Part shown: positions 34,748 to 47,800 of the stretch, in pieces
How the letters are laid out: the number at the start of each line of letters is the position of its first letter
Position numbering within the stretch: the first letter of the stretch is position 1
NCBI GenBank assembly: GCA_020310875.1
Contig: CM035415.1
Coordinates: 195,840,932-195,904,931 of the forward strand
Reading direction: 5' to 3'
Source of the DNA: Ceratopteris richardii
Lineage: Eukaryota > Streptophyta > Polypodiopsida > Polypodiales > Pteridaceae
Length of the DNA stretch: 64,000 nucleotides
Notes under the pieces: model-generated
The model's input: the letters and a program-made list of their open reading frames with translations, nothing else
Databases searched by the model: none
Told to the model about the DNA's origin: nothing
Position numbers and translations under genes: made by a program

Positions 34748-37700
34748 ATGCAAACCGAAGCAGGACCATCAAAAGCTGGCCCCAGTGCACCGATGGCCAC
34801 TATTGGAGAATTACTCGCGGAATCTTATCCTACGATGCAACCACCAGAGTTTCAAGGTTTTCCAGGACCCATGCCAATCGATGATCCTCCTAGAGGATAT
34901 ACTGAGAAGATTCATCGTAATTCTCATTGGTTTCAAGGCCTAGCAGGACCCTTAGCAGACGCTGATTTCATATTTGAGGCCAACTTGGCATTTGATTTAC
35001 GCACATGGGCCAAGTACCAGTTCTTTTCACGAGAATTTGAAGGACTACAGAATACACAAGATCTAACGCACGTTTGGGCACGAGCGGGATTTACAGAATA
35101 TTTTAGTGACCCTCTGCCTAAACCCGATTTTTATAGATGTTTTTACTTGGTAACCACCTTAACAGCTTCAGAAAACAAGGATCTACCTGGCACATTCATG
35201 TTACCATCCTTGGTAAATGATCCTCCATTCAGAAGGTTTTATTTGTCTAAAGATTTAATTCGCGCAGCTCTAAAAATACATGGAACACACACTCCGACGG
35301 AGAGAGAACGGCTAGTCCCAGAGCAGATGAAACGTGGTGACGTAACTAAGTGGGAGGATATTTCAGCCATAACCCCTGAGCTCTCTAAGCCATTACGGAT
35401 ATGCATGCAGCACTTTGCTTTCCCAGCTCAGGATCGTTTTACCATGCCCCACAAGAGAATCTGGTTTGGATTATACTTAGCATGTACTGGACCTCAAACG
35501 GTTGATCTAGCCAGCTGGATAATTGATCAGCTCTATTTGGCACAACATAGGTGGGAGCGAAAGAAGGTAATCAATGGATGCTGCGCCCTCACCAGGATCG
35601 TATATATGTGCTTGGCGTATGACTTACCAATTGAGCGTGCCATGACCAGTTGAGGAACTGAAGGCATTTAAAGGGACCACTAAGAAGGCTAGAAAGTCTA
35701 GCAAAGGTAGAGCCGGAAAGCGGATGAGAGGTACTATCCCATGCCTACAAGTCCCAGAATCACCCTCGCCACAACCATCTCCAGAGCAGTCACCAACAGC
35801 AGCCACTCCCACGGTACCACCAATTCGTATACGATTATCAAGACCAGTTACGCCGGAGGGCACCACCAGTACTGTTGCACCTCAAACAGCCACAACCACA
35901 GAACCTATCACCACAGCAGCTGAAATTCCCACCACCATTGGTGCGGAAGCGTTCTCTTTTCCAATACCCCATTTAGAAGCAGAACAAGAAGAGCCACTGA
36001 ACGCAACGTTTGATTTTGAGATGCCCGATGCATTCTCCAATGAGTTCGAGTTTTCAGAAGGACAATTGTTTTCTCAAGAATTTGAAAGGCCTAGCTACCC
36101 TACCACACCCAGGGATCTGCCACAAGGACAGGTCGTGTCCAGCTCTGATGACCAAAGAACAGCAATCGATGACGACGAAGGAGACGACGAAGCTAGCCAG
36201 GGAACACAGGAATCCCAAGAGCATGAACAGATAGATGGCCAAGGCCAACAAACAGACACACATGGCGATACAAGTACCCATGAAGATGAAACTTACGAGG
36301 CAGTAGCTTACACACTAGCTATCAAGAAGCTGTATAGAACTATGGAAAAAGTTTGGGCACGCAAAAAGCTGACAGAGGAAGAGAGTCAAACAATAATAGA
36401 ACAAGAACTTGTCACAGGCGGATTCGAAGACGCATACATCAAAGGATTCAAAGAGTTAGTCAAATCAGTAGGCTCCAACGAAGCACTCAGGTACTTGCAA
36501 CGAAAGCCACTACCACAGTTTGACCCCCGCAGAGTACGACTACTTTCAAAGCCCGGCGAATACATTCGTGTACCCACAGGAGCACAGTCTTCAGAACAAG
36601 CCAGGGAGGCACGCCTCGTCCCCGAAAGTTCGTTGGCAGTAGAAACCATCTTTGTAGATTCCCCACCCCGTGCTACAACTGTACAGACCTCAGAAGTCAT
36701 TGACGTACCGACCACCCCAACCGTTCCTCTCTCACCGCCCGTCCATCCAACCTCCCCTCTTCACCCTCCTTCCCCCAGACCAACATCTTCATTCGCCGGT
36801 GGTGTTGCAGAAATTGTCTTTACGACCACTAACCCCACAATTCCCGCACCCATTAGCCCTAGTCTACCCCCACCCACACCCACCTTTCTATCCAACCCCT
36901 TCCTTCATCAATCTTTTCCATCTTTCCCCACAACTTCAAGACCCCTTTTCCCATTCCCACCGCCATTAACCTTCTCCCCCGTCTCACCTCCCCGACCCAC
37001 TGTAACCCCTCTTTCCCCTTTCTACCAAGCTGCTCCAGCCAGCCCCCCTGTAAATTACCCCTCAACCTTTGTAAATCCCGTATTTACACCAGCACGAGCA
37101 CCCACGATCACACCCATATTCACGGTCACCGCACTAGATACGTCCACTGACATGGACATCTCACCACCCACTGCACCATCACTCACTTCACTCACGGCAC
37201 AAACATTTTTAGGCACATCACAATTTTCAACAATCACGACATCATCCACCTTCCCACCCCCATTCCCCATTCCCGTTGCATCTACACCAATTGCACCTTC
37301 ATTTAGCACCCCATTAATACTATCACCCACTGTAGATAATGCATTCCGACAGATGTTCATGTGTATGACGCAAGTAAGAGATGAGTTCACATCTCTTGGT
37401 GATAATTATCAGCAGCTGCAGAGGACAACCAATGACTTACAGTCGCAGCTTAATTCATTGTCTATTGAGAATGCCTCTCTGAACACCCGCTACCAGGAAT
37501 TACGCGAGGCTTATCACAAATTGGAACTAGAAAGCGAAGAAAATACCAAGGAAGCCACTGCTGACCTGGATAACTTATTAAGAGCCCAGACAGTCCGCAA
37601 TGCAATGCTAACACGAAACATGGGCTTACTATGAAGACACCTAGCAGCCGCCAAAGAAGAAAACCAGCGCTTACAGGATCAGAACCGAGAAAACTTAGAA

Positions 37701-39254
37701 GCAGCGCTCGACCACCCAGACCAACCACTCAGTCCTAGCAGGTTCAAAGCCATTCCTTCAGACTCGATGAGGATGCTGCTAGACGATCATGTGAGATTGC
37801 TAGATGAATACGACCGCATGAACGAGGAGTTACAGAAACTCAAAGAAGATCACAAATTACTCCAGTTACGAGAACCGGCACACCACGACATACCAGCACC
37901 TGTGGACCCCTCTCCTGACCTCCTAAAGGAACTCAACTCATTACGGGCCCAGGTATCGAACCTTGAATCAAGGATCGCAGTATATGAAGCGCCACCAAGG
38001 CCAGATTCCCCACCTGAGCTTCCAGCTGAGGAAGAAACGGTCACCATCCCGGTGGAGGAAACATTTGAAGAAGCCTACGAGCCACAACCCATCCCAGGCG
38101 GACGTGTCACGGCCGAAGGTCAGATGACGTACGAACTTCCGACCCCCGCGTCGATGAAGACTATTGAGGAACTTGGAACAACGCACTCAGCGAGAGTAGA
38201 GGCACAATTACATGCCATGGCGATGATATAAGAAAAGATATTACAGTCTCCATTCTTTGCTCATTTGGCCCCACGACGATACATATCTGGGCACGAGCTA
38301 CAGTATAAACCGTATTTCATGTTAATGGCCGAATACCAGTTAGCCATTGAGAAAGAGACAGGTAAAAAACCATCGCATGCAACTCAATTCGAGGCGGATG
38401 ATTTGCCACTAGATGCACCGCAAGGAAGGATCTATCAACCAGAGTGGCGAAAAGATTTACTACAGTAGTATCCAGAGATGATGAGTACATGGGTAAAGGC
38501 ACCTTTGCATTTGAAGTATAACCCATGTTGGGGACCAGTGCCACGACGCCGCTCCTGGACTGCCTTTGCTATTAAGGTACAAAACAATAAGCAGTGCCAA
38601 GACTGGTTGAATTACCCCTATTTTACGCCACCCATTGAGTTACCAACTGTTGGCTACATGATGGCTACAATTCGCCACTGGCTCCCTAGATTAAAGCATA
38701 TGGACGATATAGCGGCGCATATGACTGTCAAAATCTTTGACATGATGCAAATGATTTTTAAAGTCTTCCGACGCGTCAAGGCACCCCATGTCAACACCCC
38801 GGGCTTTGAGCATGGCAATTTTGACCTGGTATATGATATGAGTACAACGCCATTGCTACGGGTGTGTTATGCCTGGCACTGCAGAATAAAGTACCTACCG
38901 GCGTGCTACAAGCAGACATTCGAAGAGATGTTCACAACCGGCTTCTGGGAATACCATTCAGAGGTATTCATAAGCAGGCCTACACATTTATTACAATTAT
39001 TTGCCTGTGAACGAATGGTCTATTCCACACACTATCAGCTCCCGCCACCGGACGAACCGCAACCTATCGACTGGGAGAAACTTGAGGCAGATCTGGCCCG
39101 AGGCATTCGTATCTCTGAGCACACCCTCGCTCAAGACCTCCTAGAGAACTATATCCGGCAGACCTCACAACAAGGTTCTGTCAGGGACGACAGAAGCGAG
39201 AGGGAGGGGGGTGTTGGAAGCAGCCAGAGGCACAGACGACATGGAAGCATGTAA
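34748..39254 (+). pseudogene. ORF3 of element B (broken, divergent from D)
   Basis: A divergent version of the D ORF3 with the same plan: N-terminal domain (HWFQGLAGPLADADF near 34927, MQHFAFPAQDRFTMP near 35407, GCCALTRIVYMCLAYD near 35580), a long Pro/Thr/Ser-rich linker (about 36700-37320), a coiled coil (about 37370-38000), and a C-terminal domain (KYNPCWGPVPRRRSW near 38515, FWEYHSEVFISRPTHLLQLFA near 38945). The frame is lost at about 35650 and stops lie at 37632 (TGA), 38229 (TAA) and 38466 (TAG). The last frame passes through the polypurine tract and stops at 39252 inside the LTR, as in D. The globular domains are far better conserved than the linker, which suggests past selection on the protein. 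Confidence 0.85.
39198..39211 (+). other. Polypurine tract of B
   Basis: GAGAGGGAGGGGGG directly precedes the 3' LTR (TG at 39212). It would prime plus-strand DNA synthesis. It lies inside the ORF3 frame. Confidence 0.85.
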
Positions 39255-39356
39255 CGACAGAGCAGGGAGCCAGTCGAATCGTTTTTCAAAGAATTATGTT
39301 TTCAAATACTTTCCAAAAACCTCCAACAGTGATTTTTATCACTATTGTAACATATG
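39212..39356 (+). mobile_element. 3' LTR of B, first part (split by D)
   Basis: It matches 7367-7511 with three mismatches and breaks at ATATG, where element D is inserted; it continues at 56302. Confidence 0.95.
39352..39356. repeat. Target site duplication of D, left copy (ATATG)
   Basis: ATATG precedes the D 5' LTR and recurs at 56297-56301. The uninterrupted B 5' LTR has a single copy (GTAACATATGTAACA). Confidence 0.97.
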
Positions 39357-40042
39357 TGTTGGAGCTGGAGCTGAAGGATTGACAAGACAAGGAAGCACAA
39401 GAAGAGAGTCCGAGAGAAGAGAAGGCCCAAGCAGACAAGGAAGTCAACGAAGACCCGGCAAGTAGGCCAACAATTTTTCAAGAAGAAGCACTTATGAACA
39501 TTCACGCAGATTTAGCACTAAGGCAACCTTAATCTTTCAAAACCTCTACACCCATTAAAAGTGATTATCATCACTAAGCACCATTGTAAATATCATTTCA
39601 TCTTTTTGTAGCTCCATTTTGTGCAAGCCAAGGAGTCCTTGAGCTTGAGGAGCATTAGAAGTATCTACCTGCCAAATTTCGTATTTTTTAGATATCGTTT
39701 GAGCCCTCAAATAAGCCCTGGAACCTAATTTTTAACTAGGCCGGACACTAGGTCTGGACAGGGCCAAAACTTAGCCAAAAACTATAAAAAGAGCTAGAGA
39801 GCTCATTTTGGGGGGGAGATTGTAATTAAAACGAACTTGTAAGAGCATTTTGAAAGTAATCTAAAAGCTCCATTGATTCTCACTCTTTGTCTTGCCGTGT
39901 GTGCGCGTGTGTGTGTATGTGTGTGCATGCTTGTGTGCTTCTCACTCACGCACTTGTGCCGCCACTTGCTCAAGGTCTTCATACCATCCTCACGTCTTCC
40001 CGGATTGACATTAAAGGAGGTGCTACTCATCATTGAGCTACA
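39357..40042 (+). mobile_element. 5' LTR of element D (686 bp)
   Basis: Starts TGTTGGAGCTGGAGC and ends GAGCTACA. It equals the 3' LTR (55611-56296) in length and differs at two positions, both transitions: near 39650 (AGG against AGA) and near 39905 (CGC against TGC). It carries TATAAAAAG at 39783-39791, the palindrome-like TCCTTGAGCTTGAGGA at 39636-39651, and a GT-rich tract at about 39897-39930. The first 109 bp contain the end of the ORF3 frame. Confidence 0.97.
39783..39791 (+). promoter_or_regulatory. TATA box of D 5' LTR
   Basis: TATAAAAAG followed by AGCTAGAGAGCTC, identical in the 3' LTR (56037-56045) and conserved in B and C. It should direct transcription of the genomic RNA from within the LTR. 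Confidence 0.75.
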
Positions 40043-40050
40043 CCAAATTT

Positions 40051-40068
40051 TGGCGCCGTTGCCGGGGA
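40051..40068 (+). other. Primer binding site of D (tRNA-Asp)
   Basis: Perfect TGGCGCCGTTGCCGGGGA, 8 nt after the LTR end. Confidence 0.97.
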
Positions 40069-40092
40069 TCGAGCTTTGAGGACGAGCGTGTG

Positions 40093-40331
40093 ATGGTAAG
40101 ACGTAGAGTTGACGCGTTGGAGTTGTAGGTATTTTCTTCACTCTCATCGATTTTCTTTTACTTTCTTCACCATTTTCATCACCATCTCCCACCTCCATCT
40201 CCATCATCGCGAAAAGTTTCAGTTTTGATCATATCACCATCTCCACCTCATTTCCTCCATTCCACTTGTGAGAGAGAGCGAGAGAGCGATATTGCTTGCA
40301 CTGTTTTTGCATGTTGTTGTGATTCTTGCAG
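40093..40331 (+). promoter_or_regulatory. Candidate leader splice donor and acceptor of D
   Basis: ATG|GTAAGACG at 40093-40102 is a strong donor-like site, conserved in all five gypsy elements. GTGATTCTTGCAG ending at 40331 is a plausible acceptor. The donor's ATG would be in frame with ORF3 if joined to the acceptor at 51552. Inference only. Confidence 0.4.
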
Positions 40332-40407
40332 GTACTGCCATCATCATCATCCCCAGCACGCTGCACGCAGGTACGAAATTCGAAGAAACTGTCTCGCGGT
40401 CGCAGGC

Positions 40408-40985
40408 TTCTGTCGATCGCGACTGACAGAAATTTCTGACTTTTCACAAAAGTGAGTACACCACTAGAACAAGCACAAGGAGCACCTTCCAAAACACTAA
40501 AAACAGTAGAAAAATTCCGAGGTTTTCTGTCAATCGCGACCGACAGCTTCTGTCAATCGCGATTGACAGACCCTGTCAATCGCGACCGACAGCCTCTGTC
40601 AATCGCGATCGACAGACCTCCACGATCGACTGACTGCCACGTAGGACCCTGCCAATCGCGATTGATACCGTCCATCGCGATCGACAGCCACGACCGACAC
40701 CTCTGTCAATCGCGATTGATACCGTCGATCGCGATTGACTGAAATTCCACGATTGATTGACTTTAGCGCGTAGCCACGTGTCCATCGCGACTGATAGGCC
40801 CCCGATTGACTGAAATCTCGACGAAAATTCCAGAAAACGTGTCGATCGCGATTGATACTGTCGATCGCGATTGACAGCCACGATCGACTCTGTCGATCGC
40901 GATTGACACTGTCAATCGCGACTGACAGCCCCGACGGACACCTCTGTCAATCGCGATTGACAGACCCGTCGATCGCGATTGACAG
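40408..40985 (+). repeat. Leader array of GTC(A/G)ATCGCGAT(T/C)GAC palindromes (D)
   Basis: About 16 copies of a 16-bp unit, including the perfect palindrome GTCAATCGCGATTGAC (about 40553, 40705, 40946) and near-perfect variants such as GTCGATCGCGATTGAC. Units often lie 19-23 bp apart, joined by short linkers (AGACC, AGCC, ACCT). The central TCGCGA is intact in virtually all copies in this young element. It lies in the leader between PBS and gag and encodes no supported protein. Confidence 0.93.
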
Positions 40986-41881
40986 GCTTTTCGGCCAAAA
41001 AATTAGGGTTTTTTATTTCAAAATTTGGGGCAATTTTTGGGGCACAATAGTCAATCCATTAGCATTTTTGAGGTTCCTACACTTGTGTCTTGGAGAAAAT
41101 CTTAGGATCTGTCAGCCAGTTGAATCCTGTTTTAACCCCCTAAACCCTGAACAGTCATAACTTTTCCATACGAAATCCATTTTTTGAGCTCCTGGGCTTG
41201 TCGGAAAGCTCGTGGCATATACTACACGCCCTCAACTGTTTTTTATAAAGATAATGCGTTGATTTTCAGATAGTGTGAATTGAAGTTGACCATATCAAGG
41301 GGGATCAAAGTCAGGGGTTCTTAGGATTGCTTTCTTGAAAATCACTATACAAGTTTGTGTTTGTGCTACCTGAATGAAAATCATTGGTTCTGTCTTTGGA
41401 GTTTAAGTCTTGAGCTAACTTTGGAACTCTTACAGATCTATTGAGAGCATCGCAAGGCGTTTTGAGCAAGTGTAAGTGCAAGCTTGGGAACACACTTCCT
41501 GGGCATTCAAAGGCAACCAAGCAGGAAACAAAAAGGTTGGAAATTCTCAACTCCCCTTGTCAATCCCTAGCTTAAGCTAAGAACGATCAGAGGTAGGAGT
41601 AAGCCAGGGCGACGGTAGGCAATTATCAAGTTGAAGACTACCTAGAAACTCAAGTTCAAGATAAAAACATAATCTCTGTACTGTCGATAACCTTAAGGTA
41701 AAGAACCTAACCGGGAATGATCAACCTGAAAGTGCGCAGAACATTCAAGTATTCCTGACGACGAAATATCAGACAAGACCTTAAACACGAGAAATAACTA
41801 AAAAGAATCAAGTGACTGATACCAATTGATCGGCAACGAGGTTGTACTCTGGGCAAAAAATTGGGTTAATCAGTTAGGCAT
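40986..41881 (+). other. Leader of D between array and gag
   Basis: No ORF is supported. It includes the block CCTGAACAGTCATAACTTT... (41146-41190) shared with B and C, a GGGGGATCAAAGTCAGGGG near 41299, and the shared block near 41550. Total leader length from PBS to gag is about 1.8 kb. Confidence 0.7.
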
Positions 41882-44800
41882 ATGAACCTTAGATCAGGAC
41901 GACACCTAGCAAGAGAGAGACAAAGCCTTAGGTCTTCAGAGGCTAGTGTCAATCATACTGCAAGGTCTTGGGCCCAGCAGTTGAGTCACCACTCTCATTA
42001 CCCTAGCTCGGATACCAGTGAATCAGGGATGTCTCAAGGCATGGACAGACCTACGGGAAGTTCAGGTGTGCCTTACCTGTACAGGGTAGAAGGCCCTTAC
42101 AAAACGCAGCTAGAGTACCTTAGGACCAACCGATTAGGTGCTAGCATCTATGAGGACGGCCTAGGAAGATCCGTGGTCCAGATTAGAAATCCTGATCAAT
42201 CCATTGGACTAGAGCACCCAGCTGTCAAGTTCGAAAACGGTGCATACCTGGACAAAGAAGGAACTATATATGTAGTCACTAGTCACCCGGATAGGACAGA
42301 TGAATTTGGTAATGTAATCTCAGAAGCGGACTTAGGTGACCTGGAACAAGGGAACATGGGTGCGGAACCTAGAACCCCTCGAGGTAAATTGGTTCTCACT
42401 AGGATTATCACGCCTGAGTGGGTCCCCCAAGACAACAAGAGCATAGAGTTGCTCCTCAATCGAGAAACTGATGAAGCCTTTTGGAGGTATAAATCCAATC
42501 AGCCAACTGATATAGGAAATATCATGATCTATGAGTTCAAGGATCCGGATAGCCCAGGCAGAGTGACCTACTTAGATCATGCTTCAGAACGGATCTTTGT
42601 GGTGACAGAAAATGATAGGCATGCTTACACTTGGAAGGGTGAATTTATTTTCCCTCAACCAAGATCAAATGTATCCTATGGTCACCCTGGGGCTGGAACT
42701 TCCCAAGCTCATGGTACGCAAAGAGACAGAAGTAGAGATAGACCAGAAGTAAGTTTTGCCAACCCAGTGGGCAGAGAAAGAACGAGAACAGAGACGAATA
42801 GGGTAGAACCTGAGATGCATAGAGCCCACAGGAACCAAAGAAACGTAGATGGATTCCCTCTACCGAGGCCTAGAGAGCACACAAGAACTTTGAGACCCAC
42901 CCAACTAGTTAAGTCCATGAAGAATTACTTTGACGGCACAGGAGATCCCTATGATCATGTGGCTGAGTTCAAGCAAGTCTTGAGAGCTGAACAAGTGGAA
43001 GATCTGTTCACGCAGTACAATGCCTTCGGTCTAACCCTTAGGAACACAGCACTTACATGGTTTCAACCATTAGATGAGCGTCAGTTCAGGAGCATAGACC
43101 AACTCCTAGAGGCATTCATTGTAGAGTTCTCTAAGAGCGGCATAAGACATAATACATCCTCATTGATTCACAGCTTCAAACAGACCCCCCAAGAGACTGT
43201 CAGATTGGCCGGAAGGAGATTTAGACAATATCTTGAAAGGTGCCCTATTTCGGAGCTACCCACATCCGCTAAACAAGTAGCCTTATTCCTTGATGGATTG
43301 TTGAGTACGAAATTGAGATCCTATGTGTATCTGAAGGACCCTAGGACTATAGAAGAGTGTGTACGCATGTGCATTGACATTGAAGATAACCTAGGGGAAG
43401 AACTAGAGCTTTCCAAAATCTACAAAGATTCAGATAGTGCATCTAGTCACTCTTCCACGCAGTCCACATCAATTGAGGAACTTGCCGAAAAAGTAGCTCA
43501 GAAATTAGGTGTAACTAGCAAACAAATCCCAAGGTTTGCTCCAGCGAAGAGGTGCTATACATGCGGTGGCGACCACATGGCAAACGTGTGCCCCATTATG
43601 GCTCAACCCCAGGTCAATCCAAATAGCCAATATTGCACCATAGAACGGAAGTACACAAACCACACTGCACAAGATTGCCCATACAACAAGCAGGCTGTTA
43701 GGCAACCCTACCCTCAGCCCTACCAACAAGGCAGATACCAGAACCAGTACCCTCCACCACCACAATATGCTAGACCCCAACAAACCTACCAACCACAATA
43801 TCAGGCCCAACAGAGACCCCAACCGGTGCTAGCTCAACAGCCTCCAAACCCCGCTAACGTGATTCCAGTAAAGTATGCTGTGGCAGAAGAAAACCTGAAT
43901 AGGGCCATAGTACCAGTAACCCCATTGATCTCAGAAAGTGACCCGAGTGACCATAGCTTTGATTCTACCCATGTCGATAGTCCCCAGGCTTACTACATGC
44001 AGTCGCCAGAACATGGTGAGTCCTACTATAGTGAAGAACCGAGTGAACCTAGTTGGGAGTCAGACTACACAAATGTCATGTATGCAAACCCCAACCCTAG
44101 GCCTCAACCTAGGCAGGTACGACCACCATTTCCTAGAGGACCATGCTACCGATGTCAGGGAGATCACTTCATTCGTGATTGTCCCTTACCTCCACCTACA
44201 CAAAATCAGTCCGTGACGATCCAAGGCTTTTGCCAAGATTGTGGAAAAGAGCATCTCTTACGAGATTGCCCAAAGAACCCCAATAATATGCCAAAAATCA
44301 CTCCTATCAATGTGATTGGGTTGGTTGTGGATGCCTCAGGAAGTGTCACTTCCACTACACCAGTGCAGGTGGTTACTAGAGCTCAGGCATTGCAGCAAAA
44401 CCAAGAGGCAAGCCAGGAAAAGGGCCCAGAGGCTAGTGAAACCGAGAGCGTGACAAAGAAAAGGACTAGAGCGTGGAAAGATAGTCGAGAAAGAATGAAA
44501 AGACAATGGGCTAAAAAGATGAGTGAGCTTGAGGAAAGCATAAGAGAAACCAAAGCCAGGATAACTGAACTCACAACTCAAACTCCCTCTCACATTATCC
44601 CGCCTCCACCACTCCCATCTCCATCCGACCCACCACCTCCCCCACCGCCTCATCAAATCCCACCACCCCCTAGAGTAGGATCAGTCCTAGCTGATCCCAC
44701 TCCCGAAGACCTAAACATGATGCTGAAAGCATATCAGGCCAGAATCCACGAAGGGCCAACCATAACCGATCATGAAAAATGCTACCCTAGAGCCGAGCTA

Positions 44801-47800
44801 GAGCTTGAACGAACCAAAATTTGTGCCAAAATGGTGGAATTGGCTCAGACCATGTTTGAAGCCAGCCGCCTCTTTAATATCTCTAGCTCAGCTAAGACGC
44901 AGTTACACTTTAATGGACTGCTAGAACGAATAGAGAAGCTAATTGCACAATCAGAGAAGGAACCTGCCCCTCAAAGAGAGGAAAGGGCAAGAGAACGGAT
45001 AAGCCAGCCTCTTCAGGAAGCCCATGTGCCTCCTCAAGAAGCTTATCTTCCCCCCCAAAAGTCACATGAGCCTCCCTCGAAAGCTTACGTACCTCCACAG
45101 GTGACCTACATTCCTTCTCAGAGAGCGTATGAGCCTGTTAGGAAAAGTAATAGAATAAGTAATCCTCCCCAAGAAGCTTGTGCTCCAGCCATCTATGGGA
45201 ACGAGGAGAGAGCCAACGATAGAATAAGCCCTCCTTCCCAGGTTGCTTATGTGCCCAATTCTACGGAGCCAGACACTTCTTCTTCTATGAATCGGTTTGC
45301 ACCAGATTTCCTACGAGAGATTCAAGAAGACAAATGGGATAACGAAAGTGAGGTCGCCCCTCCATTTGAACTTGTGGACGATGCACACGACCAATTCCCA
45401 CAAGACATCCCATCCATTTACGGGGAACATGAGAGTACTCAGTCTCATGAGAGATTGGACTTTGAGTCTAATTCCATACAAGAGCTACCCCACTTCACAG
45501 GCCCATGGGAAGCAAAGTCCACATGTATGAGAGCACCCACAGTCATGGTAAGGAACGATGACTCGGTCATATCAAGGAACACGGAGGTAGTAAAGAACAC
45601 CAAGGTGCAGCGCGATTCCACTTTGGAAGAACTGCCCAAGGATAGACCAGAAGCGCAAAAATATGTAGCCAATCAGGTAACTGAAGTTGCAAAACCTTGT
45701 TCCAAGGGAGGATCCCATAGGACAGTGCCAGAAATTCCCTTGGACAAGATAGGAGATATGTGCGAAGGTGAAGAAGGGAACACCTATCTTCCCATCACCT
45801 ACCAGGACTACACCACAAAGGCAATTTTGGACTCAGGTGCAGGAGTTGCAATTGCCACTACTTCCCTTTGGAAGCGTTGGGGCAAGCCAGCACTCAGGCC
45901 AACGAGAATGAAATTGCAGATGGCCGATGGTCATATTGAAAGACCCCTAGGATTGCTCGAAGGAATAACTCTCACCACTTGTGGTGTTGAGTTTGAGCAT
46001 AGTTTTGCTATATGTGACTTCAGCAAAAATCATGCCTATGAGATGATTTTGGGAAGACCATTTATGCGACAGTTGCAAGGGGTACAGGATTGGGGGACCA
46101 ATTCCTTGTACCTGCAACACTTAGGTGTTACGACCAAAGTCAATCTCAAAGATTACTCTCATAGGGATGTACCTCCTATCCAGTGGAATCCCATCCATAG
46201 AGCCAAAGATGATACGGAATCTGTGCATTCCATAGGGTCTGGATCCTCATGGATGCATGAAGACACCCACTTATGGATGTGCAAGGTAGCAGTAGAAGAA
46301 GAGAAGAGAGAGAAAGCCAGAGAGGTAGGTGCGAAAGAAACCCATAGATCAATCCAAGACCCAGCCTATGCACCTGTAGTTTTTCCAGACGAAGAATTTG
46401 AACCTCACGGTTGGGCAGAAATCTTAGCAACAATGGACGTAGCCATCAATGAAGAACAATGGACACCTCACTGTGATGAGGATGGCTATGACATTTCAGT
46501 CTTCTCCATAGAGCCAATCATGGGAGAGGCAGTTCTAGAAGAATGTGAACCTAGCCCTGATGCATTTGAGGATGCAAGTGACTCCGATCTAGAGTCAATC
46601 ATTATGGACCCACCATTTGCATCAGATGAAGAATACTTCCATGAAATAGAATTTCAACCCCAGAGGCATGGAGAGGTTACAAATGATGTAAGATTAGCAA
46701 CACATATGACCCCGAAGGAAGAAGGAAAGAAACGAAAGAAGAAAGAAGTTTCACCAGAGGAGGAAGAATCTTTGTTTGAGGTCCCAAAAAATTTTAAGAA
46801 GTATGAGATAGATGACAGGAGAGTCATGATAAGAATGCCTAAACGAGAAGCACAATCAGGAGAGGCCTATGATAACAAAGAAACCACCAAGAAAATATTA
46901 GTGGCCATAGAAGAAGGAGAGGAGAGATGCAGGTATATAGGCCATGACCTGACAGAAGAAGAAGAGCATGAATTGATTGCCTTGCTAAGAGAATACAGAG
47001 ATGTATTCGCTTGGAGTTACAAGGATTTGAAAGGGGTTGACCCGGACATATGCTCACACACTATTCCCATGACCTCAGATGCTAAACCCTCTAAGCAAAA
47101 GCCTTATACATATAACGTTAATTACGCCGCTAAGATCAAAGAAGAGATAGATAGACTGGTTGAAGCTGGATTTATCTATGAAATTGAGCACACTGAATGG
47201 GTATCCCCCATCGTAGTGGTGCCCAAGAAGAATGGCAAACTGCGTGTGTGCATTAACTTGAAAAAGGTTAATGCCGCCACAATTTGAGATAACTATCCGC
47301 TTCCCATAACAGAACATCTCTTAGAAAGAGTGGCAGGCAAGGAAGTGTACAGCTTCCTTGATGGATTTTCGGGCTACAATCAAGTAGCCATAGCTCCAGA
47401 GGATCAGCATAAGACAGCCTTTGCCACAGAATGGGGCATTTTTGCTTTTAGAGTAATGCCATTTGGGCTTACCAATGCACCAGCCACCTTCCAGAGGCTG
47501 ATGTGCCATGTGTTTAAGGAGTTCCTGAGGAAGAGTTTAGAAGTCTATGTTGATGATCTCTGTGCTCATTCTATTGTTAGACAAACCCATATTCCTGAAC
47601 TCAGACAAACCTTTGGCAAATGTAGAGAATATCAAGTCTGCCTGAACCCAGAAAAGTGCGTTTTTATGGTCAGGCAAGGCAAGATTCTAGGACACATAGT
47701 GTCAAAGAATGGCATATCTACTGACGAAGAAAAGGTGCGAGCCATAGCAGAGCTACCTAGGCCAAAGAATGTAAAAGAAGTACAAGCTTTTATGGGGCAC

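Noticed and set aside
39211-39465. Separate gene spanning the B/D LTR junction
   Set aside because: It is B ORF3 read-through and the start of the D LTR brought together by insertion; the frame is incidental.
40051-40068. tRNA-Asp gene
   Set aside because: Only 18 nt complementary to the tRNA 3' end is present, at the canonical primer position; no cloverleaf surrounds it.
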